Positions 32,132 through 37,871 of a DNA stretch of 39,456 bases are shown one piece after another. The notes under the pieces are model-generated. The model saw only the letters and a program-made list of their open reading frames with translations, was not told the DNA's origin and ran no database searches. Made by a program: the position numbers and the translations under genes. The DNA comes from a virus. Each line of letters begins with the position of its first letter. Position 1 is the first letter of the stretch. The stretch lies in IMG/VR virus record IMGVR_UViG_3300020274_000011, positions 1 to 39,456 of that record. One strand, given 5' to 3'.

Positions 32132-33161
32132 GATCTTAGAATCGATCGCCCAAAAAGAACTCTACATGGGTTACATTTTTGGTATCATGATCCTCGGTGG
32201 ATTTATTCGAGAGTATCATGTACTAGATGATGTTTACTCACTCGCAAAGAAATATATTAAAGACAACAGGGTGATGATTATTATCACCTCTATCTTGGGT
32301 GGTGTACTACCAATCCCAGGCAGGGTAGCACTATCCGCACCACTACTGGATGCTATCGCACCACCAAGTAAAGAAAAGAGATCCAACTTCGGGATCATTG
32401 ATTATCTTTCAACTCATCATTACTATTGGTGGAGTCCATTAGAAAAGACTATCATCCTGCCTATGGCAGCATTGGGTATTACTTATGGACAAATGCTATC
32501 ATATACATTTGTACCTCTGATTATCTGTTTGGTATATACATGGTGGTTCATCTTTACTAAGGTTGATCCCCGATCAGTTGTACCTAACATGGATAATATC
32601 CGAGACTTCAACTGGCAGAGGGCATTACGAGGATGGGCACCATTTATTGCAACGATTTGGTTCTTATTGTGTGTAGGTAAAGCAGGAGCAATATTCTTCT
32701 TTCCTTGGTTCATAGGCATGGCATGTTATTACAGTATCATTTGTAAAGATTGGAAGTGGGGTAAGTATCTTGACGGTCGTTTTGCTATTATTGCTACTAT
32801 TGTTCTTGCTCTTGGTGGTGTGGTAGGTCTTATTAAAGCACCTGTCATGGCATATCTAAAAGCAGCAGATCCTAGTATGATTATTCCTGTAACTCTCGTA
32901 GGTATGGTTGCAGCATATATCATGGGATCATCAGGTAAGTATGCAGGTATGACATCAGCACTTGTATTGATCTTTGGTCAACAGTATCTTGTATGGTTCT
33001 TAGCAACTGAATACTCAGGGTATCTACTATCCCCTGCACATAAATGTTTGATGATCGGACAACAATACTTTGGTACACCTCTCAAGAAATATTATAAGGT
33101 CTTAGGTGGATTGTGTTTATGGTTAATAGGGTATGCATTCCTAGTGACGTTTATTCTATAA
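32124..33161 (+). CDS. Polytopic membrane protein, DUF401/permease-like (345 aa)
   Basis: About nine hydrophobic segments are visible (for example IFGIMILGGFI, IIITSILGGVLPIPG, LIICLVYTWWFIF, PFIATIWFLLCVG, FAIIATIVLALGGVVGLI, IIPVTLVGMVAAYIMG, YKVLGGLCLWLIGYAF). The VLPIPGRVALSAPLLD segment and SPAHKCLMIGQQYFGT near the C-terminus resemble the DUF401 family of integral membrane proteins, related to ion-transporter-type permeases. A phage-encoded permease is unusual. It starts inside the oxygenase gene (eight-base overlap) and is followed by a late promoter. Substrate is unknown; an organic acid or anion would be a guess only. Confidence 0.65.
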   Translation: MSKILESIAQKELYMGYIFGIMILGGFIREYHVLDDVYSLAKKYIKDNRVMIIITSILGGVLPIPGRVALSAPLLDAIAPPSKEKRSNFGIIDYLSTHHYYWWSPLEKTIILPMAALGITYGQMLSYTFVPLIICLVYTWWFIFTKVDPRSVVPNMDNIRDFNWQRALRGWAPFIATIWFLLCVGKAGAIFFFPWFIGMACYYSIICKDWKWGKYLDGRFAIIATIVLALGGVVGLIKAPVMAYLKAADPSMIIPVTLVGMVAAYIMGSSGKYAGMTSALVLIFGQQYLVWFLATEYSGYLLSPAHKCLMIGQQYFGTPLKKYYKVLGGLCLWLIGYAFLVTFIL

Positions 33162-33164
33162 ATA
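33157..33164 (+). promoter_or_regulatory. Perfect T4-type late promoter (TATAAATA)
   Basis: TATAAATA overlaps the stop of the membrane protein and ends 29 bases before the glycine-rich adhesin. Confidence 0.72.
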
Positions 33165-33193
33165 GGATTGTAAGAATTATTGAAGTAGGTTAA

Positions 33194-34003
33194 ATGTCAC
33201 AGTTAAATGTAGGTACTTTGAATGTTGGAACTACCCAGTTTACTGGCGACTCGTCAACTATTAATACTGCACCTGCTACTAATCTGACTGGATTTCTTTC
33301 TGGTACACCCAGTACGAACCATTCTATTATGTGGAACGGATCAGCATGGGTTCCCACCGCAATGGAGGGTAGATTATTAGGTATAAACGTATATACATCG
33401 CAGAATGGTACATGGAACAGTAACTCTACTTCTGGTGGATCTGGAACTTGGACAAAACCTGCGGGTTGCAACCATGTTTTAGTATATGTTACAGGTGGTG
33501 GTGGAGGTTCTAGAACTAACGATAACAACTATCGTGGTGCAGGTGGAGGCGGTGGAGCAACCGCAATTAAATATATTGACGTCTCAGGTGTTAGTACTGT
33601 AAGTTATACTTACGGTGGTGGTGGCGACTATGTTAGGAATGGTGGTAGAGGAGGATCAGGAGGAACTTCATCCTTTGGTTCATACTGTACTGCTACTGGT
33701 GGTGATGGAGGTTATACTGATAACCCATATGAAGGTGGACATGGTGGAAACGCCAGTGGTGGAGACATTAATTTGCCAGGGGGCGGTGGTGAAATGTCCC
33801 ACGGATCTAACAGAGAAGGTGGATCTGGATGTAGTTTCTGGCATAAAGCAGGATCAAACCACCATAACAGTAGCACTAACGCTGAGAACACCCATGGACA
33901 ATGGGGTTCTGGTGGAGGTTATGGATATTATTCTCAAAACAGTTATGCACACAACAACAGTCGTGGTGGTGCAGGTTGTGTAATCGTCTACAATTATTCT
34001 TAA
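33194..34003 (+). CDS. Glycine-rich tail adhesin (269 aa)
   Basis: The N-terminus (SQLNVGTLNVGTTQF) resembles that of the fibre protein at 26687. Residues about 88-100 have the strand WTKPAGCNHVLVYVTGGGGG, the entry of the phage glycine-rich domain (PaG...V-x-V-x-GGGGG). From there to the end the sequence is dominated by Gly with Ser, Asn, Tyr and His (GGRGGSGGTSSFGSY, GGHGGNASGGD, GGGYGYYSQNSY), closing with a GGAGCVIVYNYS strand. In T4-type phages polyglycine helices form receptor-binding tips (gp38-like). So this is a likely host-recognition adhesin, separate from the main fibre cluster. Confidence 0.7.
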   Translation: MSQLNVGTLNVGTTQFTGDSSTINTAPATNLTGFLSGTPSTNHSIMWNGSAWVPTAMEGRLLGINVYTSQNGTWNSNSTSGGSGTWTKPAGCNHVLVYVTGGGGGSRTNDNNYRGAGGGGGATAIKYIDVSGVSTVSYTYGGGGDYVRNGGRGGSGGTSSFGSYCTATGGDGGYTDNPYEGGHGGNASGGDINLPGGGGEMSHGSNREGGSGCSFWHKAGSNHHNSSTNAENTHGQWGSGGGYGYYSQNSYAHNNSRGGAGCVIVYNYS

Positions 34004-34008
34004 GTCAC

Positions 34009-34368
34009 ATGAAAGCATTAGTACACATCGAAGCAGGTCAAGTTCATCAATTAGTAGCAGATGACGCTACATTTGAAGTACACTCTGATTACGAATGGAA
34101 AAATTTTGATGAGTCTGCATTATCATATAAGGCAGATGCAGATGCACCGCCAAGTTTTACATATGATAAAGAAACAGATACTATCTCAAGAGTAAGCACT
34201 CCTACTCAAAGTTATGAGACGTTAAGAAGGTGGGCATATAATCCAATAGAAGAGCAACTCGATCAACTCTGGCATGACATTGATGATGGTAAACTAGGAG
34301 AGACCGCCAAGACTGGTGTCTGGTACAACGGAGTCAAGAGTACGAAGTCGGCATATCCTAAGGGTTGA
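34009..34368 (+). CDS. Conserved phage protein, possible fibre-associated (119 aa)
   Basis: The start was set at ATG 34009, six bases after the adhesin stop; a longer frame back to 33901 overlaps the adhesin and was rejected. The 119-residue protein begins KALVHIEAGQVHQLVADDATF and ends in RRWAYNPIEEQLDQLWHDIDDGKL with WYNGVKSTKSAYPKG. The R-x-x-x-YP/NP-x-x-x-QLDxLWHxIDxGKLG ending is shared by many tailed phage proteins located near tail-fibre genes. Function is unknown; assembly or attachment of the adhesin is plausible from position. Confidence 0.65.
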   Translation: MKALVHIEAGQVHQLVADDATFEVHSDYEWKNFDESALSYKADADAPPSFTYDKETDTISRVSTPTQSYETLRRWAYNPIEEQLDQLWHDIDDGKLGETAKTGVWYNGVKSTKSAYPKG

Positions 34369-34393
34369 CACCCATCTAAAAACCTGCTATACT
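34365..34393 (+). promoter_or_regulatory. Sigma70-type promoter (TTGACA-N17-TATACT)
   Basis: TTGACA at 34365-34370 and TATACT at 34388-34393 with a 17-base spacer, the same hexamers as at 14069. The -35 overlaps the end of the preceding gene. It leads the small-ORF island that runs to 36652. Confidence 0.8.
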
Positions 34394-34418
34394 ACGAGGG
34401 TTCACTTGGTTAAGACCA

Positions 34419-34652
34419 ATGCCCTCTTTTATTTTGACCGCAACTGACGAAGACGGAACTGTCACAACAAAGGAGTTTGAAGGAACACTCATTCAAGATG
34501 TAGTGGAAAAGACTTCAGACTTCTTGCATGGTGTTGGTTATGTTTTTGATGACCTCATCGTTGATGAAGGTATTACTGATACAGAGAATCTTATTCCCTT
34601 TAGCATTACTGATGGGATGTCCCGAACCGTATCAACCGAAACAGAGGTGTGA
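34419..34652 (+). CDS. Small hypothetical protein (77 aa)
   Basis: The first gene after the promoter at 34365. The acidic 77-residue protein looks like a small alpha/beta fold: a beta hairpin (FILTATDEDGTVTTKEFEG), a helix (IQDVVEKTSDFLHGVG), then strands (YVFDDLIVDEGI, IPFSITDGMSRTV). No family is recognised. A 54-base untranslated stretch follows before the next start. Likely early-type expression. Confidence 0.65.
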   Translation: MPSFILTATDEDGTVTTKEFEGTLIQDVVEKTSDFLHGVGYVFDDLIVDEGITDTENLIPFSITDGMSRTVSTETEV

Positions 34653-34706
34653 TCTCACATCTCATATATAAACTGTAGTTTACTTTAGACTAAAATCTAA
34701 ATTTCA

Positions 34707-34889
34707 ATGGGTAAGACGTTCAGAAGGGGTGGAAGCGAACGAGGCAACTACTCCTATGGTAAATCTATCCGAGATAAAAGGACTCGGAATTCAAAATCAA
34801 ACTTTCTTGAAGATACAAATGGCAACTACAAATCAAACAAAAGAAAACAAAGATTCAATGCCAACGTCCAAGACGAAGATTGGGGATGA
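34707..34889 (+). CDS. Small basic Arg/Gly/Asn-rich protein (60 aa)
   Basis: Starts GKTFRRGGSERGNYSYGKS and is rich in Arg, Lys, Asn and Ser, ending QDEDWG. The composition suggests a disordered nucleic-acid-binding peptide; similar short proteins occur in cyanophages. There is no clear ribosome site before the ATG. The last part overlaps another frame that encodes an acidic peptide, so one strand of DNA may encode two small products of opposite charge. Confidence 0.55.
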   Translation: MGKTFRRGGSERGNYSYGKSIRDKRTRNSKSNFLEDTNGNYKSNKRKQRFNANVQDEDWG

Positions 34890-34965
34890 TGATTTGTATG
34901 ATGAAGTAGAGTTTGATGACAGTACCGAAGTAACCTACGAAATGGATTACACAACACAATACTAA
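34819..34965 (+). CDS. Small acidic peptide overlapping the basic gene (48 aa; start uncertain)
   Basis: The frame is open from 34729, but its early part only shadows the basic gene. Possible starts are ATG 34819 (48 residues) or ATG 34858 (35 residues). The end beyond 34889 is distinct coding sequence: DDDLYDEVEFDDSTEVTYEMDY. The strongly acidic tail would match a short DNA-mimic or binding peptide only by composition. Start choice and reality are both uncertain. Confidence 0.4.
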   Translation: MATTNQTKENKDSMPTSKTKIGDDDLYDEVEFDDSTEVTYEMDYTTQY

Positions 34966-34966
34966 C

Positions 34967-35143
34967 ATGTTATCCCCACAGGAAGAAGCATACAACAGAG
35001 GTTTGACTCTTTTTGAAGAGTCATTGTATAAACCTGATTCAGCACTAAGGAATTGTGCGAGAAACCAAACATGTCTTGACGAACTTCTCGAAATACGAGA
35101 TCATGTACTAGAATACACTAAATCATTACGGATAAAGGGATGA
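34967..35143 (+). CDS. Small hypothetical helical protein (58 aa)
   Basis: An ATG at 34967 opens 58 codons to TGA 35141-35143, whose start overlaps the next ATG (ATGA). The protein reads as two helices joined by a turn: PQEEAYNRGLTLFEES and NQTCLDELLEIRDHVLEYTKS, with two cysteines (30 and 36). No family is recognised. The overlap style and balanced composition support it as a real gene. Confidence 0.6.
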   Translation: MLSPQEEAYNRGLTLFEESLYKPDSALRNCARNQTCLDELLEIRDHVLEYTKSLRIKG

Positions 35144-35340
35144 GTTACCTCTATCATTCTGCATTACTAGACATCAACGAGAAGACTATGTTAAAAGAGT
35201 CTCTCGTTAAATACGTTTCATACTTACAGAAACGATACTTCAAAGATAAGAATATCTCTGAAGACTTTTATCATGGACAGATGGACTATGTTCAATCTGT
35301 TGTAGATAAACTTCATCTTAATGATCTTTATAAGCAATGA
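35140..35340 (+). CDS. Small hypothetical helical protein (66 aa)
   Basis: Joined to both neighbours by ATGA overlaps. The 66-residue protein is all helical with basic and aromatic residues (YLYHSALLDINEKTMLKESLV, KYVSYLQKRYFKDKN, FYHGQMDYVQSVVDKLHLND). A coil-type interaction role is possible. No family is recognised. Confidence 0.6.
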   Translation: MSYLYHSALLDINEKTMLKESLVKYVSYLQKRYFKDKNISEDFYHGQMDYVQSVVDKLHLNDLYKQ

Positions 35341-35978
35341 CTATAGAAATGTTCTGTCCTCAATGGTATTACATTGAGACAGTTCCTGTTGAATACCAAC
35401 AACAGATCGAACAATTATTTGAACCGCAGATCAGAGACGAAAGCATCTATGTAGATTCCCCTTGGGATTGTAATTGTCTAAGTACATTTCAATCTCAGGG
35501 TAATCTTGATCTACCTTGGAATGATTGGTTGGAATGTATCCGATCAACCCTAGACAAGATGATCGATGAACTTAAACCTCAAATTGATATAGAGATCAAA
35601 CCTCAAGAGGCATGGGCAAATCTATATAATAAAGGTATGCATCAAGAGTATCATACTCATGATGTTCCTTTTTGTAACCTGAGCATGTGTTACCTATATG
35701 ATGTACCTGACGGAGATCCGTTGTTTCGTTTTATATACAACGATCATGACAAGTATAAGAAGTCTGGTTTAAGTGATGCATTCAAAATGCCAATACAAAC
35801 TAGAGTCATCCCTAAAGCATCTAAGGGAGATCTGATTGTATTCCCATCACATTACCCTCATATGGTTGCACCTAACCCCGTAGATACACCCCGTATTACA
35901 TTCTCAGGGAACTTGTACGTTATGCCAAACGACAAAGCGTCACAAGAGTCCCCCACACCAAAAGATTCAATGTTATGA
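35337..35978 (+). CDS. 2OG-Fe(II) oxygenase (213 aa)
   Basis: The protein matches the 2OG-FeII_Oxy_5-type pattern common in cyanophages: WANLYNKGMHQEYHTHD with His106/His108 as metal-ligand candidates, a hydrophobic Leu-Ser-x-x-YL strand, KASKGDLIVFPSHYPHMVAPN with His175 as the distal ligand, and Arg186 in TPRITFSGNLYV for 2OG binding. The N-terminal 100 residues form a helical part with FCPQWYY and DCNCLSTF. Its substrate is not known. It starts by an ATGA overlap and ends in an ATGA overlap, so it belongs to the small-ORF operon. Confidence 0.75.
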   Translation: MTIEMFCPQWYYIETVPVEYQQQIEQLFEPQIRDESIYVDSPWDCNCLSTFQSQGNLDLPWNDWLECIRSTLDKMIDELKPQIDIEIKPQEAWANLYNKGMHQEYHTHDVPFCNLSMCYLYDVPDGDPLFRFIYNDHDKYKKSGLSDAFKMPIQTRVIPKASKGDLIVFPSHYPHMVAPNPVDTPRITFSGNLYVMPNDKASQESPTPKDSML

Positions 35979-36175
35979 TTACTCCTGTAAACAAACCTAC
36001 AACGAGTGTTGGGATTATTAAATCCATCAACAAGGCACTCAAAGAGGCAAACAAAGACCCATTTTTATACACAGATGACGAAATCAGGACTCTCAAACGC
36101 AAAAAACGTCAATGGCAAGATCTTGAGCGAAGAGCAAACATCGAAGATCGCAAGGGGTTCGGTCAGTACATTTAA
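35975..36175 (+). CDS. Small hypothetical basic protein (66 aa)
   Basis: Starts in an ATGA overlap with the oxygenase. The protein has a flexible N-terminus (TPVNKPTTSVGIIKSINK) and a strongly charged helix (DDEIRTLKRKKRQWQDLERRANIEDRK). Many such Lys/Arg helices in phages contact nucleic acid, but no family is known. Another frame within it opens at ATG 36075. Confidence 0.6.
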   Translation: MITPVNKPTTSVGIIKSINKALKEANKDPFLYTDDEIRTLKRKKRQWQDLERRANIEDRKGFGQYI

Positions 36176-36293
36176 ACTAGATCGAGTCAACATTGAATAC
36201 AACAGTTCATTTGATTGTGTTCAAGAAAACGAGGATGATTGGGTATCTAGTGTACTCGGATCTGAATATGATGCAGTAAACTCACTCTATTGA
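36075..36293 (+). CDS. Small hypothetical protein (72 aa; start uncertain)
   Basis: This frame runs to TGA 36291-36293 and overlaps the preceding gene. ATG 36075 gives 72 residues, TTG 36123 gives 56. Only the last 40 residues lie outside the overlap (FKLDRVNIEYNSSFDCVQEN, then DDWVSSVLGSEYDAVNSLY). These form a plausible acidic domain with one Cys. The frame is open back to 36006, but that part mirrors the other gene. Real coding is likely for the C-terminus. Confidence 0.5.
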   Translation: MTKSGLSNAKNVNGKILSEEQTSKIARGSVSTFKLDRVNIEYNSSFDCVQENEDDWVSSVLGSEYDAVNSLY

Positions 36294-36296
36294 AGC

Positions 36297-36485
36297 ATGA
36301 GAGTAAGACTTGAACCCAGAAAAGAATCAAGGGAAGCATGTGAAATGTTCCAATACCATCTAAAGAAAGATGGTTTCGTTCATGTGAGTGAACGCCTTGA
36401 GAGGTGGTATGTCTTTCATCCTAATATGAATCAAGGATGGTGGGTACACCCAACTGATGACCCTAATTGGATTGTACATCGATGA
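36297..36485 (+). CDS. Small hypothetical protein (62 aa)
   Basis: Begins three bases after the previous stop. The compact protein pattern is a helix (KESREACEMFQYHLKKDG) followed by a strand (FVHVSERLERWYVFH) and an aromatic strand (MNQGWWVHPTD, NWIVHR). Basic residues and Trp-rich beta strands could bind nucleic acid. It ends with an ATGA overlap. No known family. Confidence 0.6.
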   Translation: MRVRLEPRKESREACEMFQYHLKKDGFVHVSERLERWYVFHPNMNQGWWVHPTDDPNWIVHR

Positions 36486-36652
36486 TCCCAAATGCATACC
36501 GAATTGTCTATCATGACAAAGACACACCTTGGAATAAAACAGAGGTCATTACTGTTGGAGAAGAGTCAACTTATCATGTGATGGAACTGTTCAATGAGAA
36601 CATTAATTATGATGTACATTGTGTGAATTTTGAGACATTGACACATAAATAA
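36482..36652 (+). CDS. Small hypothetical protein (56 aa)
   Basis: The start was placed at ATG 36482 (ATGA overlap), not the earlier in-frame ATG at 36467. The product has beta strands (YRIVYHDKDTPWNKTEVITVGEE) and a helix (YHVMELFNENIN), ending in FETLTHK. It resembles a small alpha/beta domain such as a ubiquitin-like or ferredoxin-like half, but nothing definite. It is the last gene of the ATGA chain that begins at 35140. Confidence 0.6.
   Translation: MIPNAYRIVYHDKDTPWNKTEVITVGEESTYHVMELFNENINYDVHCVNFETLTHK
36644..36651 (+). promoter_or_regulatory. Late promoter-like element (CATAAATA)
   Basis: CATAAATA overlaps the stop of the preceding gene. The next start (36748) is 97 bases away, further than usual here, so its use is uncertain. 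A hairpin CTCAT-TATT-ATGAG lies between (36704-36717). Confidence 0.4.
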
Positions 36653-36747
36653 TACCAGTCAGCATATGCTACACACAGAGGAAAACAAGATGCACTAAAC
36701 CCTCTCATTATTATGAGATAATTATGATATTATCGTGAGGAAAACCT

Positions 36748-36915
36748 ATGCATAACATTTTAACGCACAAACAAACTCCAGAATACAACCACTTTGATGC
36801 CGATACATACGAATCAGAGTTATGGAACGACTATTTCGATTGTTTAGTCGATTCTGAGAACTTAAAACACAACAAATCGGCACGAAGAATTTGTAGGTAT
36901 CTAGTTCCTGAGTAG
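36748..36915 (+). CDS. Small hypothetical protein (55 aa)
   Basis: ATG 36748 has a GTGAGGAAAA ribosome site, and 55 codons end at TAG 36913-36915. The protein has an acidic aromatic middle (NHFDADTYESELWNDYFDCLVD) and a basic end (KHNKSARRICRYLVPE). The layout suits a small adaptor that binds a basic or nucleic partner at different ends. It is followed by a strong terminator, so it closes a transcription unit. No known family. Confidence 0.6.
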   Translation: MHNILTHKQTPEYNHFDADTYESELWNDYFDCLVDSENLKHNKSARRICRYLVPE

Positions 36916-36935
36916 GACAATCTACAAACTGTCAC

Positions 36936-36962
36936 ATGACCCCTAGGCAGGGGTCATTTTTT
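36936..36962 (+). terminator. Rho-independent terminator
   Basis: A perfect 9-bp stem ATGACCCCT/AGGGGTCAT with a 4-base loop (AGGC) is followed by six T's. It closes the small-ORF island after 36915. Confidence 0.88.
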
Positions 36963-36993
36963 ATGCCATACTATTAATAGTTAAGAAAAACAC

Positions 36994-37425
36994 ATGTCAA
37001 CCAACGCAAGAATCGGACTTCAACTAGCAGATGGTTCAATCCTCTCAGTATATCATCATTGGGATGGTTATCCTGAGTGGTTGGGTGTTACTCTCAAAGA
37101 ACAGTACAATACAAAAAAGAATATTGCTGATCTTATTGATGGTGGTAACATGAGTTCATGTTATTCAGATAATGTGTATGATAGTGAAAAGCAAGAATGG
37201 GTAAAGAGAGATCCCCAACCAGAATATTATGGTGGAGATAGTGAAGCACCTCGTCTTGATGGAAACTTTGATGAGTATGCAGAGAACTCAAACTCAGGAG
37301 AAGAGTTCTTATATGTCTACAATGGCAAGTGGGAAGCATTTGCTATTGATACAAAGTATGATGACAATTATAACGTAGTCGGTACTAATATCGTTCCTGT
37401 ATCAATTCCAGAGGTGGTATCATGA
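36994..37425 (+). CDS. Conserved phage hypothetical protein (143 aa)
   Basis: The protein starts STNARIGLQLADGSILSVYHHWDGYPEWLG, a segment I recognise from uncharacterised proteins in many phages and plasmids. In these, an N-terminal strand pair precedes Tyr-His-His-Trp-Asp-Gly-Tyr-Pro. The rest is acidic with Tyr/Asp (CYSDNVYDSEKQEW, EYYGGDSEAPRLDG), ending in YVYNGKWEAFAIDT. No activity is known. It is the first gene after the terminator at 36936; a separate start of transcription must lie between 36960 and 36990. Its stop overlaps the next gene (ATGA). Confidence 0.7.
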   Translation: MSTNARIGLQLADGSILSVYHHWDGYPEWLGVTLKEQYNTKKNIADLIDGGNMSSCYSDNVYDSEKQEWVKRDPQPEYYGGDSEAPRLDGNFDEYAENSNSGEEFLYVYNGKWEAFAIDTKYDDNYNVVGTNIVPVSIPEVVS

Positions 37426-37583
37426 TCGCATTCTCTCAAAAGTATTATCCTGATCTCGATCCATACGAGCAACAGTATAACGACATTTGGTTCTTCCGTA
37501 TGCTATCATTGTTAAAAGATGATGGTGTGCTATTCATCCCTGATCTCAACATTACATTCAACAAAAAAGGACAAGAGGTTTGA
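37422..37583 (+). CDS. Small hypothetical protein (53 aa)
   Basis: ATG 37422 overlaps the previous TGA and 53 codons end at TGA 37581-37583, which shares one base with the next ATG (TGATG). The protein reads as a helix (PYEQQYNDIWFFRMLSLLKDD) and a strand (GVLFIPDLNITFNKKGQEV). Such short proteins with a KDDG-x-LFIPDLN ending are seen in phages near replication genes, but I cannot name a family. Confidence 0.6.
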   Translation: MIAFSQKYYPDLDPYEQQYNDIWFFRMLSLLKDDGVLFIPDLNITFNKKGQEV

Positions 37584-37795
37584 TGCAAACGACAACTCAA
37601 ACGTACAACATCAAAATTGAATACAACGATGGAACTATCGAACAGTTCACTAGGACAATGCCAACTAAACCAACAACACATAAAGGTAAGGTTGCACAAA
37701 ATGATCGTATGGTTAAATGGGTAGACAATTATGTTGCTGATCGATCCATTAAGTTGAACGTAGAGTGTAAACGTCATGAAGTGACACCCTTGTGA
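37583..37795 (+). CDS. Small hypothetical protein (70 aa)
   Basis: ATG 37583 (TGATG overlap) is preferred over a TTG one codon earlier. The 70-residue product has a beta hairpin (TQTYNIKIEYNDGTIEQFTR) and a basic helix (GKVAQNDRMVKWVDNYVADRS). It could bind nucleic acid. It is the last gene before the terminator at 37817. Confidence 0.6.
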   Translation: MQTTTQTYNIKIEYNDGTIEQFTRTMPTKPTTHKGKVAQNDRMVKWVDNYVADRSIKLNVECKRHEVTPL

Positions 37796-37816
37796 CAGTT
37801 GCCAAACTGGACTAAA

Positions 37817-37839
37817 CCCCTTGACACAAGGGGTTTTTT
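37817..37839 (+). terminator. Rho-independent terminator overlapping a promoter
   Basis: CCCCTTG/CAAGGGG is a perfect 7-bp stem with the loop ACA, followed by six T's (37834-37839). The -35 hexamer of the next promoter is made of the end of the left arm and the loop. Confidence 0.85.
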
Positions 37840-37849
37840 CTTGTATTAT
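37821..37849 (+). promoter_or_regulatory. Sigma70-type promoter (TTGACA-N17-TATTAT) inside the terminator
   Basis: TTGACA (37821-37826) and TATTAT (37844-37849) are 17 bases apart. The spacer holds the right arm and T-run of the terminator. It leads to the helicase gene 22 bases later. Confidence 0.75.
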
Positions 37850-37871
37850 TATATTATTGAAAGATTGATTT

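Noticed and set aside
33615-33983. Plus-strand ORF of 122 codons in another frame of the glycine-rich adhesin
   Set aside because: Its Met/Val/Glu-rich sequence follows from Gly codons read in a shifted frame; the adhesin frame has the recognised motif.
33901-34008. N-terminal extension of the gene at 34009
   Set aside because: The 36-residue extension overlaps the adhesin end and is Trp/Cys-rich in a way typical of an out-of-frame reading; ATG 34009 follows the adhesin stop by six bases.
36638-36670. TTGACA as a sigma70 promoter before 36748
   Set aside because: No -10 hexamer at 16-18 bases; the nearest TATGCT is 21 bases away.
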